Of a stretch of DNA of 64,000 nucleotides, positions 1-10,100 are shown one piece after another. How positions within the stretch are numbered: the first letter of the stretch is position 1; each line of letters begins with the position of its first letter. The translations under genes and the position numbers were made by a program. The stretch covers positions 172,587-236,586 of the forward strand of contig DYHW01000001.1 in NCBI GenBank assembly GCA_020723965.1, given 5' to 3'. The DNA comes from Melioribacter sp. Its GTDB lineage: Bacteria > Bacteroidota > Ignavibacteria > Ignavibacteriales > Melioribacteraceae. The notes beneath the pieces were generated by a model. The model searched no databases, was not told the DNA's origin, and was given only the letters and a program-made list of their open reading frames with translations.

Positions 1-1186
1 CGGCAAAAAAATCATCCGATTTTTTACTGCTGCCCTCTACAAGGATAATTTCTTCGGCGCCGATTTGCGATTGATTTATCTCGAAAGAAATTCTATGCTG
101 CAAGTCAATTATATCCTGAAGCCGTTTCGATTTTACTTCCTCCGGCACATCATCATTCATATCGAATGCTTTTGTTCCTTCGCGCGGAGAATACTTAAAC
201 ATGTACGCGCCATCGTAGCGTACTTTTTTCATAACATCAAGCGTCATCAAATGATCTTCATTTGTTTCTGTGGGAAAACCGGAAATAATATCGGTAGAAA
301 AACTAACACCCGGAATTATTGTCCTTGCACGCTCCATTAAATTAAGGTAATGCTCGATTGTGTATGTTCTGTTCATCAAATCAAGAATTCTGTTGGAGCC
401 GGATTGAACAGGCAGATGAATGTAATTGCAAATGTTTGGATGTTCAGCAATTGTATAGAGAAGTTTATCGGATAAGTCCTGCGGATGAGATGTTGTAAAC
501 CTAACACGCATTGAACGATCAACAACAGCTGCAGCGGCAAGCAGATCGGCAAAATCATTTTCATTATCGCTGTATGAATTTACATTTTGACCGAGAAGAG
601 TTACTTCTTTAAATCCTCTTTCGGAAAGTTGTTTTATCTCATTTATAATTGAATCGAGCGCACGACTTCTTTCCCGTCCGCGCGTAAAAGGAACAACGCA
701 GAAAGTGCAGAACTTATCGCAGCCGCGCATAACTGAAATCCATGCGTTCAATCCATCTTCTCGGTATGGAATGATGTCGTCGTAAGTTTCTGTTCGAGAA
801 AGTTTAACTCCGATCCCTTTTTCGCCGGCAAATGCATAATCAATAAATTCCGGCAAACGCCGGTATTCATCCGGACCAACAACCAAATCAACAATCTGTT
901 TTTCTTCGATAAGATTTTTGCGTAACCGCTCTGCCATACATCCTAAAATACCAATTACGGTTCCCGATCTTCTTCTTTTAATACCGCGCAGATGTTCAAG
1001 CCGCGCATAAATTTTCTGCTCGGCATTGTCACGAATGCTGCATGTGTTAAGAAGGATTACATTTGCATCGCCGATTTCTTTTGCCAGTTCGTAATCTTGA
1101 TTTTTTAAAATGCCCATTACCAATTCAGTATCGGCAAAGTTCATTTGGCAGCCGTATGTTTCGATATATATTTTGTTTTTACTCAT
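1..1186 (-). CDS. miaB: tRNA-2-methylthio-N6-dimethylallyladenosine synthase MiaB (C-terminus cut by window edge)
   Basis: Reading the minus strand from an ATG at 1186 gives about 395 uninterrupted codons running off the left edge. The protein starts MSKNKIYIETYGCQMN, the typical UPF0004 N-terminus, followed by the cysteine of NTCSIRDNA and then the radical-SAM motif RGCDKFCTFC (CxxxCxxC). The last visible residues (ILVEGSSKKSDD) are the start of a TRAM RNA-binding domain, so roughly 40-50 residues are missing. The enzyme inserts a methylthio group into i6A37 of tRNAs reading UNN codons, using two 4Fe-4S clusters and SAM. TYGCQMN and the RGC-x3-C-x2-C context fit MiaB better than RimO or MtaB. 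No strong ribosome binding site is visible; a heptamer repeat array begins about 20 bases upstream of the start. Confidence 0.95.
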   Translation of the reverse strand, partial: MSKNKIYIETYGCQMNFADTELVMGILKNQDYELAKEIGDANVILLNTCSIRDNAEQKIYARLEHLRGIKRRRSGTVIGILGCMAERLRKNLIEEKQIVDLVVGPDEYRRLPEFIDYAFAGEKGIGVKLSRTETYDDIIPYREDGLNAWISVMRGCDKFCTFCVVPFTRGRERSRALDSIINEIKQLSERGFKEVTLLGQNVNSYSDNENDFADLLAAAAVVDRSMRVRFTTSHPQDLSDKLLYTIAEHPNICNYIHLPVQSGSNRILDLMNRTYTIEHYLNLMERARTIIPGVSFSTDIISGFPTETNEDHLMTLDVMKKVRYDGAYMFKYSPREGTKAFDMNDDVPEEVKSKRLQDIIDLQHRISFEINQSQIGAEEIILVEGSSKKSDDFFA

Positions 1187-1203
1187 TTTCTATCTCAATC
1201 TAA

Positions 1204-1306
1204 AAAGCAGTTAGCTTTTAGCAGTTAGCTGTTAGTCATTTTTTTTATTCTTTCCATCTTTCCTTTCTTTCTTCTTTCCATTTTTCCTTCATTCCTTCCT
1301 TCTTAA
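1204..1306. repeat. TTAGCNN heptamer array plus pyrimidine tract (5' flank of miaB)
   Basis: Positions 1204-1238 contain about four to five 7-bp units of the form TTAGCTN/TTAGCAG. Positions 1238-1306 are an almost pure CCTT/CTTT pyrimidine run with occasional A. Together with the next repeat block, they fill most of the divergent miaB/rpiA intergenic region, so promoters for both genes must lie within or between repeats. Confidence 0.8.
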
Positions 1307-1383
1307 AAATCTAAAAAACTGAAAAAGAAAAATTTATTACTAAAACGGGGATGAAAAATTATGAAGAAAGGCGTTGATTAACA

Positions 1384-1482
1384 AATCAGTTGTTAGCTTT
1401 CAGCAGACAGCAAATAGATTAGTTCTTCCTTCCTTCTTTCCTTCATTCCTTCCTTTCTTCTTTCCATCTTTCCTTCCTTCCG
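1384..1482. repeat. Second heptamer array plus pyrimidine tract (5' flank of rpiA)
   Basis: Positions 1386-1413 hold decayed 7-bp units (TCAGTTG, TTAGCTT, TCAGCAG, ACAGCAA). Positions 1423-1481 are again a C/T-only stretch built from CCTT/CTTT words with scattered CATT. The pair repeats the array-then-pyrimidine order seen at 1204-1306 and at 3199-3351. Confidence 0.75.
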
Positions 1483-1538
1483 CTACATCTGTGTGCTATT
1501 ATTTTCTTATTTTTCACAAGAATATTTGTCAAAGGAAA

Positions 1539-2327
1539 ATGAATACTGAAAGATTAAAAAAACTTGCCGCAGGAAAAGCCGTTGAAGAAATTTCATCGGG
1601 TATGATTGTGGGACTTGGCACCGGCAGCACAGTTCAATTCGCTCTCGAAAAAATTTCAGAAAAGATAACAAAAGGTGAATTGAAAAACATACTTTGCATT
1701 CCAAGTTCTTCAAATACGGAAAAAGAAGCGAGACGGCTTGGCATACCGTTAACAACGTTTAACGAATTGATAATTACTAATGGCGAATTGCAAATTTCTA
1801 ATTCGCAATTCGCAATTGGCAATTCGCAATTAGTAATTGATGTTACAATTGATGGTGCGGATGAGTTGACCTTAGATCATCCTGACCCCGATTTATCGGG
1901 GGAAGGAGCTAATCAAATTAATCTTATTAAAGGGGGCGGAGGCGCTTTGCTTCGCGAAAAAATTTTAGCCCAGACAAGCAAAAAATTTATTGTTATTATT
2001 GACGAATCAAAACTCTCCACAAAATTAGGATCAAAATTTCCTCTGCCTGTTGAAGTTGTTCAATTTGCAGCAAGTATAGAACAAAAATATTTAGAGTCAC
2101 TCGGCGCTAAAGTTGTGAGAAGAAAAAATGCTGAGGGGAAAATTTATATTACCGATGAAGGCAACTATATTATTGATGCAAAATTTGACGGAATTGATAA
2201 TCCAAAGGCATTAGCGGAATTATTAAACAGCCGTGCGGGAATTGTTGAGCACGGATTATTTATTGGAATGACAAGTAAATTAATTTGTGCGATGAATAAT
2301 GGGGATTTAAGAATTGATAATTGCTAA
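1539..2327 (+). CDS. rpiA: Ribose-5-phosphate isomerase A with two repeat-derived insertions
   Basis: RpiA interconverts ribose 5-phosphate and ribulose 5-phosphate in the pentose phosphate pathway. The family motifs are present in order: GLGTGST near the N-terminus, CIPSSSNTEKEA, DGADE (about residues 105-109), NLIKGGGGALLREKI and AKFDGIDNPKALAELLNSRAGIVEHGLF. The start is the ATG in AAAGGAAAATGAATACTG, giving 262 residues; an upstream in-frame ATG at 1374 would only add translated pyrimidine repeat. Two segments are longer than usual: about 20 residues before VTIDGADE are encoded by a 7-bp-period array, and about 13 residues between DGADE and NLIKGGGG include a CCCCGATTTATCGGGG palindrome (DPDLSGEG). 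The C-terminal GDLRIDNC is also array-encoded. The frame stays open and all catalytic motifs survive, so it is probably functional. Confidence 0.95.
   Translation: MNTERLKKLAAGKAVEEISSGMIVGLGTGSTVQFALEKISEKITKGELKNILCIPSSSNTEKEARRLGIPLTTFNELIITNGELQISNSQFAIGNSQLVIDVTIDGADELTLDHPDPDLSGEGANQINLIKGGGGALLREKILAQTSKKFIVIIDESKLSTKLGSKFPLPVEVVQFAASIEQKYLESLGAKVVRRKNAEGKIYITDEGNYIIDAKFDGIDNPKALAELLNSRAGIVEHGLFIGMTSKLICAMNNGDLRIDNC
1764..1840. repeat. Heptamer array inside the rpiA coding region
   Basis: About eleven 7-bp units (for example TAATTCG, CAATTCG, CAATTGG, CAATTCG, CAATTAG) are read in frame as the segment around SNSQFAIGNSQLVID. Because 7 and 3 are coprime, the peptide repeats every seven residues (NSQFAIG / NSQLVID). 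The same family occurs in intergenic DNA at 2311-2432 and 3353-3398. Confidence 0.85.
1886..1901. repeat. CCCCGATTTATCGGGG palindrome inside rpiA
   Basis: A perfect short hairpin (stem CCCCGAT/ATCGGGG, two-base loop) is translated in frame between the DGADE and NLIKGGGG motifs, where RpiA proteins normally have about five residues. It has the same CCCGA…TCGGG core as the hairpins at 3787-3802 and in the 12060-12338 array. Confidence 0.8.
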
Positions 2328-2432
2328 TGGCAAATTGCGAATTAATGATCAAAATTTATTCTCAATTCCCAATTCCCAATTCTCAATTCCCAATTCGCCA
2401 TTTCCAATTTGCAATTTCCAATTCCCAATTGC
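2311..2432. repeat. CAATTCN heptamer array spanning the rpiA 3' end
   Basis: Seventeen or so 7-bp units, clearest from 2362 onward (CAATTCC, CAATTCT, CAATTCG, CAATTTG). The rpiA stop codon lies inside the first units. The segment starting at 2311 closely resembles the one starting at 1764 inside rpiA. A short pyrimidine run follows to about 2450. Confidence 0.85.
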
Positions 2433-2515
2433 TCTTCCTTCCTTCATTCCCTTCACTGCTCACCTCTTGCCGATTCTGCCCCATTGTTCTTACGTTATAA
2501 ATGGTGTATTTTTCA

Positions 2516-2893
2516 ATGATGAAAAAATGGAATGTTTTATACTACGAAACGGCTAATGGTGAATGTTATGTTGAAAAGTTCATCGAAAAACTAACAAAAC
2601 GTGAACAAGCCAAAATACTTGCGATCATTAATGAACTGCAAAACAAAGGGATAAATTTACCTAGACCATTTGCGGATCTATTAAGAGACGGAATTCACGA
2701 GTTACGCATAAAACTTTCGGGAGAGCAGACGCGCACGCTCTATTTTTTCTGCTACAAAGATTTTATTGTTTTAACTCATTCCTTTGTAAAGAATACCTCT
2801 GCGGTTCCGGATAAGGAAATTGAGAGAGCAATAAGAATAAGGAACGATTTTTTGGTGCGATATAATGACAAAACATTAAAGGATCTATTATGA
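2516..2893 (+). CDS. HigB/RelE-superfamily toxin (phage-derived Gp49-like family)
   Basis: About 125 residues with the features of HigB-type mRNA interferase toxins (PF05973-like): EKFIEKLTKREQAKILAIINEL, LRDGIHELRIKLSGEQTRTLYFFCYKDFIVLTHSFVKNT, then a basic C-terminus. Such toxins cleave mRNA on the ribosome and are neutralised by an HTH antitoxin, which is encoded immediately downstream with an ATGA overlap. The start is uncertain: two adjacent ATGs at 2516 and 2519 fit homologues better than the upstream GTG at 2501, and no clear Shine-Dalgarno is visible. Toxin-first order is typical of the HigBA subtype. The pair sits between two repeat-rich regions. Function is from family resemblance only. 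Confidence 0.85.
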   Translation: MMKKWNVLYYETANGECYVEKFIEKLTKREQAKILAIINELQNKGINLPRPFADLLRDGIHELRIKLSGEQTRTLYFFCYKDFIVLTHSFVKNTSAVPDKEIERAIRIRNDFLVRYNDKTLKDLL

Positions 2894-3165
2894 GAACATT
2901 TGATAAACACCTAAAGAAAAAACTCGTTGATAAAAAATTCAACGAAGCTTTTAACGAAGAGAAACAACTTTTAAGTATTGCAGTTAAAATTGCCGAAGAA
3001 AGAAACAAACTCAATCTTACTCAGAAAGAACTGGCGGCAAAAGCTAAAATCACTCAACAACAATTATCAAAAATTGAGAATGGTGTGAACTGTAATGTTG
3101 AGACTCTTCTTAAGATTTGCAATACCTTAAATATGAAACTAATAGTAGAAAGCTCTTTTGCGTAA
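2890..3165 (+). CDS. HigA-like Xre-family antitoxin
   Basis: Ninety-one residues with a Cro/C1-type helix-turn-helix at roughly residues 35-85 (LNLTQKELAAKAKITQQQLS then KIENG), preceded by a charged alpha-helical N-terminus starting MRTFDKHLKKKL. The start overlaps the toxin stop (ATGA), indicating translational coupling. Antitoxins of this class bind the toxin and repress their own promoter; here the promoter would have to lie in or near the CAATTCN array upstream of 2516. Confidence 0.85.
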   Translation: MRTFDKHLKKKLVDKKFNEAFNEEKQLLSIAVKIAEERNKLNLTQKELAAKAKITQQQLSKIENGVNCNVETLLKICNTLNMKLIVESSFA

Positions 3166-3198
3166 TCGGTGGTTAGCTCTCGACTGGGAGAGCGTTAA

Positions 3199-3398
3199 GC
3201 TACAAGGCACAAGCTGCAAGCCATTAGCTTTTAGCTGTTAGCTTTTAGCAGTTAGCTTTTAGCTGTTAGCATTCAGCTATCAGCTATTAGGCATGAGTCA
3301 TTTCTTCTTTTCTTTTTTCCTTCTTTTCTTCATTCCTTCTTTCCTTCCTTAGATTCTAATTCCCAATTCGCAATTCTCAATTTGCCATTCCCAATTGC
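3199..3398. repeat. Long heptamer array, pyrimidine tract and CAATTCN array
   Basis: Positions 3199-3297 contain about fourteen 7-bp units of the form CTNTTAG (CTACAAG, GCACAAG, CTGCAAG, CCATTAG, CTTTTAG, CTGTTAG and so on). Positions 3300-3351 are a pyrimidine tract, and 3353-3398 a CAATTCN array. Three repeat classes therefore follow one another downstream of the toxin-antitoxin pair. Confidence 0.85.
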
Positions 3399-3939
3399 CT
3401 TTCTTGGCATTGCAATTGACTATATAGTACGTCTTAAATATTTTGTTATAACTAAACGGGCAAGAGTAAGTATTTAAATGGCTTAATCCTGCCGTAAATG
3501 TAGAAAACATTTTTTAGAATGCTTTGGAGATTATAACTTAGTGCGAATAATTCTACGGAACTGCGAATATTTTACGTATAATAGAGCTATTAGCTATAAG
3601 CTTTTAGCTGTTAGTCTAATGACCAGTCCCACTTCAGTAAGCACTAAAAACTGCCTTTCCAGTTTGTTTAAAAAAGAGTTGACAAGATTGAGATGAATGC
3701 CTATTTTAAAATATCAAAGCGCACAATTTCTTTAACACACAGGGAAATTCGCTTAATTTCATCAAAAACCTGTCCTGAACAACCTGTCCCGACTTGTCGG
3801 GAAAGTGAAGGATTTTTTTTGTTGAGAGGGTTGATTTGTTTTACCCTGTTTTATAATTTAAAGTAAAATTTTATAACGTTTCATCTAAATGTATATAAAT
3901 AATGAATTTAACAATAACAAAAACTAATTCATCAATTTT
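3399..3939. other. Gene-free intergenic stretch
   Basis: I find no convincing gene here. It contains a short heptamer array at 3584-3618 (ATTAGCT, ATAAGCT, TTTAGCT) and a perfect hairpin TCCCGACTTGTCGGGA at 3787-3802, followed by AT-rich sequence that presumably carries the promoter of the large gene starting at 4111. Confidence 0.6.
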
Positions 3940-4110
3940 TTTAATCAACAAGGAGGAACTACATGCAAACACGCCTGCCGATTTAAGGGGCAAGAAAAGA
4001 AATATCCCGAAGGGATCCCGCTTTGCGGGGATTTTTTATTTGTGTGTAAAACCATGTCCCGAGCTATGCGAGGGATCGTTTTTTTTATTTAACTAACTAA
4101 GGAGTAACAA
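3940..4110 (+). promoter_or_regulatory. Leader of the large T9SS gene with palindromes and an upstream mini-ORF
   Basis: A strong ribosome binding site (AAGGAGGAACTAC) precedes an ATG at 3963 that opens only a seven-codon frame ending TTTAA. Downstream lie the back-to-back hairpins ATCCCGAAGGGAT and ATCCCGCTTTGCGGGGAT (4004-4032), the latter followed by TTTTTTATT, and a third hairpin at 4054-4078 also followed by a T run. A second ribosome binding site (TAAGGAGTAACAA) then serves the gene at 4111. It could be an attenuator or simply hairpin insertions in a 5' UTR; the sequence does not decide. Confidence 0.45.
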
Positions 4111-7100
4111 ATGAATCTCAAAAACCTCTTTTTGATGCTTACGCTTTTTGTTCTTTTGGGAACAACGGCGTCAGCTCAACAAACGTGGTATGTTAATAAT
4201 GGACCAACAGGTAATGACGGTCGTAACGGTTTAGCGCCTACGATACCAGTGCCTGATGACTTTGTAACGGGTCCAAAGAAAACAATTAACAATGCCATGA
4301 CTGCAGCATCAGCCGGAGATATAATTGTTGTCGCAAATACTGGCGTTGCTTATGGCCCCGGAACAGGCGAACCGGGTCAACTTGATGTTCAGAAGAAATT
4401 AACATTCCAATCTACTGGCGGCACAGCAACTATTTCTTCACTATTTGAAGTTAATAATGGTGCTGCTGCGCCAGGTGATGAAGTAATTTTTAATTCCGGC
4501 GCTTTCAGCTTATCCGGTGGTTTAAGGCTTACTTTGGGTAAGTTAATTAACTCAAGCGGGCTGATTACTGTTTCCGGCGGTACAATTACACGTTCAATTG
4601 CGCTCGCAACAGTTACAGGTCAATTACTTTATAGCGGCACAGTTAACTTCAGCTATGGTGCTACAATGACTGCAGGTGCTGAATTCCCCGCTTCGGGCAC
4701 AATCAACAATCTAACTACAACTGCCGGAGTATTGACAATTAAAGCAGGCGCAGTAATTACAATGACAGGCGTTTTCTCTACTGCTGGTGCTTTGAATCTG
4801 GGTGCAAATACTTTTACAATTACAAATACCGGTGCACCTACACATACCTTCGGTGGTGCTGTAACAAATGGTACGCTTGCATTCAGCATGGGCGGTGGAG
4901 ATGTAACCTTAAATGGCGCTTTTGCTATACCAACCGTTACAGTTACAACAAGCACTACTACACCTAGAACATTAGCAATTGCTCAGCCGACAAGTTTAAC
5001 AGGGACATTAACTGTTAGCGGACTTGCAAGCGTAACTACTTCTGCTGCTTTGGTTACGATTGGGACGGCAGGATTTACAGGCAATGCTCTTACGCTGAGT
5101 GGTACTGGTACAGTTACTGTGAGCGGCGCTCCAACTGCTATTCATGGAAATGTTCTTTTGAATTCAACTGGTCTTACCGCTGCTGCTACAGCTCAAATCA
5201 ATTTTGGGACAGCAGTTACTATTAACGGCAGCGTTACGAACGCAGCTACTTTTACAGTTGCTAACGATGCCGCTCTAGCAGCCGGCACAACCGGTCTTAT
5301 ATCTTTCCCGGACGCTACGATTGTTATCACTGGTAATGTTGTTAACAGCGCTGTTGTAGGCGGTACAATTGGCACTGCGACAGATATTCGAAATGTTGGT
5401 CAGATAAGATTCGTTAACACAAATACCAACGTTACAATAAATGGCGCTATACAAAATGGTTCTAGTACAACAATTGCCACTTCAACACAGCCGGCTGCAT
5501 TTATAGGTATTGGAACTATTACTTTTGGCAATTACCCAACCATTGCAATAATTAGAGCAGACGGCGGTATTGTAAATAGTTCAAATTTCTCAACCGTTAC
5601 AGGCACAAACAATGTGAGCAACGGACAAATTATTCTTGGCGGTGGTGCACGTGCCACTGGTTCAACAATTGGTACTACCGGCAATAGAGTTGGCGCAATT
5701 TTGAACAATTCTCTCGGGCGTGCTAATGGCGATGGAAATGGAAATATTGTTATTGGTTCAGGTGATGGTACCGCAAGTGGTTTCTTTGGTACAAGCGTAT
5801 CTGCTACCGGAACAGCCGCCGGCGGATATATTATTTTTGGACGAGAAAACTTTACTATTAGCGGCAGCATTTCTAACTCAAGAACTGGCACAGGTATAGA
5901 CGTTATAGATATTGGCACTGCAGGCTTAGCTGGTAGCACAGTAACGGTTAGCGGTACTGTTACTAATTCATCAAGCAGCAATATTAGATTCAATATCTCA
6001 ACAACTGGCGCTGTTGCTATTACAGGTTCAGTAAACAGTTCTGGTTCTGGCACAATTTCATGGCCTAATATAACAAGCGGTACATTTTCTATTGGCGGTT
6101 TAACTGTTTCTGCTGGTACGGTTTCAGTTCCAGTTACTCATAGCGTAGCTATTTCAATTAATGGAACGGTTAGTATATCAGGCGGTGCCGCAAGCTTGTT
6201 AGGCGATGGCAGTGCAGGTATTACAATTGTAGGTAATGCTTCATTTACAGGCGGTACAGTTACAACAACTGGCCGAACTGGGATTACACTTAACAGCGTA
6301 AGCATTACTTTAGGCGGCGCTTCTTCAAATACAACTTTTTCTACTGCTGCTACGCCTTTTATTATTGGAAATCCAACTCCAACATCTTTAGCAACAGTAA
6401 CAATCGGCGGGTTTAACCCGGTATATCCAGGTAATTTTATTGTATTTAATACAACAGGACTTGCAGAAGCAGTCCGCTTTACGGGCGGTAGTTTACGCAT
6501 TTCAGGCCTCTTGCGTTTCCAAGCTGGTGCAGTTACTGTTGCAGATCAAGCTAATTTAATTGCTCAAAGCCAAACAGGTACGAATGACTTCCAAAATGAT
6601 GTAGGTTATATTACAACAGACCAAGGGCGTATAACAATAAACCCGGCTTCTGCTAATCCGCAGGTAACAGGCGCGGGTGATTTTGGAACGATTGAATTTA
6701 ATGCGGGCGCTAACACAGTTATAATTGGCAATGCAATTACAGTTAAGGGAACATTGTATTTAACTTCCGGAACTGTTAATAATACAGGTAATAATATTAC
6801 ATTCGATAATACAACGGTTCTTCCTACTATAGTAAGAAATGCAGGTTCATTCACTGCAATTCCTGTCTTTGCATCGAATGTTAACGTTACATATATCGGC
6901 GTAGACAAAGCTTCTGGAAATGAATTACCGGCAGCTCCAAGCACAAGACTGCAAAACCTAACAGTTGCTACAACAAACGGCGCGGTTGTTGCTGGTAAAG
7001 GCGCGGTTACTATAGGCGCAAATACAATTGTTAACGGCACGCTTACAGTAAATGCAAACCAAGCATTATCAATTGATAACACTTTTGCTTTGACTATGAG

Positions 7101-10100
7101 AGGCGCTTCAATTGTATTGAACGGCGATATTACCAATACCGGAACAGGAGTATTGATCTTTGGCGCTACTGCCGGAACAACGGTAACCGGAAGCGGATAT
7201 TTGCCGAATCTTCAAGTTGCAGCAGGCTCAAATGGCAACGTAATTAACGGCGCAACTGCAATTATCAATCAACTGCTCGGTACTGACAACGCGCGCGGTG
7301 GCGCAGCAGATTTTGATCCTACAACAACATCTGCTAATGGAACAGTTGCATACAACGGCGCCGGCGGCACGTTAACATTAGCATTAACCGGCGTTGCTTT
7401 TAACGGTTCGGATCTATTAAGCATTACAACAAATGCTGCAGGTTCCAACGTATTGACATTAGGTTCAAACATTATAATGATGGGCAATTTGACCCACAAT
7501 GCAGGAACTATTGACCTTGTATCTTATACGTTAGAGCATAGAGGGGCTGCACCAAACATTGTTACAGATGCTTTATTTACCGGAACCGGTTTATTAAGAT
7601 TCTTTCAAGCAGATGCTACAACCAACTCAGCTATTACACTTACAACTACCGCTACAACCGGCGCATTGATAGGCGTTAATGTTGAAATAGAGAATGCCGA
7701 TGCAACCGCCGCGGAAGATGACTTTATTTTAGCAACCGGACCTGTAACCATTTCCGGCACATTAACAATTACAGATGGTGAGTTGGTATTAGGTCAGAAC
7801 TTAATACTAACAGGCTCTGCATTTACTATAACATCTTTGGGTACTGTAAGCGGCGCGAGCACATTAAGATTAAATGCTGCTACACCTCCATTAACAATGT
7901 CATTTACCGGCACGCCTACAATAGCTAGATTAACAATCAGCAAGGATGTTAACTTAGCCGGTGGTGGCACTGCATTAACAATCAGCACTTTATTTACACA
8001 TGACGGCGGTGTGTTGAACTTTGGAACAAGAAGTTTAACCTTCCAAACAGCATTTACAAGAACCGCTGGTACGTATTCAGCTACGACTGGTTACATGATC
8101 TTTGATGGTGCAGCTGCAGCTTTAGCAGTATTACAAGGAACAGACGGATTTTCAATACCTAATTTAAGAATAACTAATAGCGGCGGTAATAATGTTGCTT
8201 TAAGCGGTTTAACTGCCCAAGGCACAATTACAGTAACCGGCGCCTTTGATTTAGCAAACACCACACAAACATTTACCACAAGCGGTAAATTTGCTGTTGC
8301 AAGCGGTGCTACTGTTAATTATACAAGCGGTGCAATAAGCGCAGCTCCGGCTTATGCTGGTTCAATAACATTGGTTGCTTTAAATGTTGCTGATGGCGGC
8401 GCTATTCCGGCATTTATTTGGCCAACAACAGCTGGTTTAGTAACAACTTTTACTGTTAATAGCGCTAATGCTGTAGATATAGTAAATCTTCCAGGCAGCC
8501 GTGGTGTTGCAACTACTCTTAACCTTACAAGAGGCACATTAGCATTAGGCGCTAACACGCTTACATTAGCTAGCGGCGCTTCAATATTCAGAACAAATCT
8601 TGGCAGCGCTACAGTAGGTGCAGGCGGATTTGCATTCCCGGCTGATAACACAACAAACGTTACATATTACGCAAATGCTGCCGGTATCACATCTGGAATT
8701 GAGTTACCTGCTGCATTGAATAATTTGACAATTTCAAGAAGTGCAAACGTTATAAACCAAATTACCACAATTAATTCTTCCGCTGTTGTTAACGGGTTAT
8801 TTGCAATTAGAAACAATGTAACGGTTCCGGCAACTCCTCCAATTACATTGTCCGTAAATGGGAACGTATCAATATCTACAGATGCATTTGCGAACGCAAC
8901 TACTCCAGTTGCTACATTCACCCAATCATTAGTTCTTGGCGGTTCTGCTAACACAACAATAACAGTTCCTAATGTTACACCTCCACTTAATATTGGCGCA
9001 ATTACAATAAATAAAGCAGCCAGTACAAATACTGTTACATTGGCTGGCGGTAACTTAGCAACCGGAACAGTTACATTTACCATGGGTGATATTGTAACAG
9101 GCGCTAATACACTATTTATACCGGCTCCTACAATTAATGCTCTTCAACCACCGCCAACTGGCACTAATGCAGTAAGCCAAGGGTTCACTGGCGCAGGTGC
9201 AAACAGCCACGTTATTGGTAATGTTGCTAAAACTCTAATTAACACTGGCGGTATAGGCGGATCAACAGAAGCCCGCAGTGTATTCCCGGTTGGTAACGGA
9301 GTAGTTTACAGACCGGCTGCAATTTCATTTAATCCTGCATTCGGCGTTCCTACAAATCCAAATACTACAATAGTAGTAAACCATGCTGATTCTAATCCTG
9401 GCGGCGCAGTAGGTCTTCCAATTAAAGACGGCGTTGCCGCTGGTATTGATGTATCACGTTACCCAACATTCTACTGGAACATTTATACAACGCCGGGCAG
9501 CGTTGGACCATCTACACTGTTCGATCTTGAATTGACCGCTGGTAACTTTACTGATTTCGACGCGCCTGCAAACGTTCGTATAATCCGCAGACACGGTGCA
9601 GTTGGAGATCTTAATAATGCATGGTTACTGCAAGGCGCTAATAACGCATACGATAACGAAGTATCTTCAATTACCGGATTTACGGCAATTAACCGCGGCG
9701 CAAACGCAGGTTTGAGATCTGGCGGCGCTGTATTTACACTTGGCGTTAAATCGAATATCTCAATTAAGACTGCAATTCCAAAGCAATGGCTTGTAATACC
9801 GCAGGGCGCAAGGGTCTTATCTTTGGTCAATACGTTCCAAGGTAATATCGGTACATTGACATTTGAAGCGCAGTCATCTAATCCTACAATTGTAACTGCA
9901 GCAATAGTAGGTTCATCATTAACTCTTACTCCTCTTGTTATTGGAGAAGCTGTTATAACAGTTATTGCAAAAGATGCAGCTAACAACGATTTCTATGCAT
10001 ACAGCTTCGCAGCAGATTCACGTATGACAAATGTTGAAGGGGCAGAGGAAATTCCAACTGAGTTTGCACTCAGCCAGAACTACCCGAATCCATTCAACCC

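Noticed and set aside
1374..1538. N-terminal extension of RpiA (55 codons)
   Set aside because: It is translated pyrimidine and heptamer repeat; RpiA homologues begin at the MNTERLKKLAAGKAVEEI position.
2314..2556. Open frame after rpiA
   Set aside because: It encodes only the CAATTCN array read as [15 protein letters not shown] repeats, and overlaps the toxin start.
3902..4096. 64-codon open frame before the giant gene
   Set aside because: Its second half is just translated hairpin repeats (IPKGSRFAG, CPELCEGS); it has no own ribosome binding site and no recognisable fold.
4653..9986. Many long antisense open frames opposite the giant gene
   Set aside because: They result from the Gly/Thr/Ala/Val-biased composition of the sense gene, are all Val/Ala/Pro-rich, and lack start signals.
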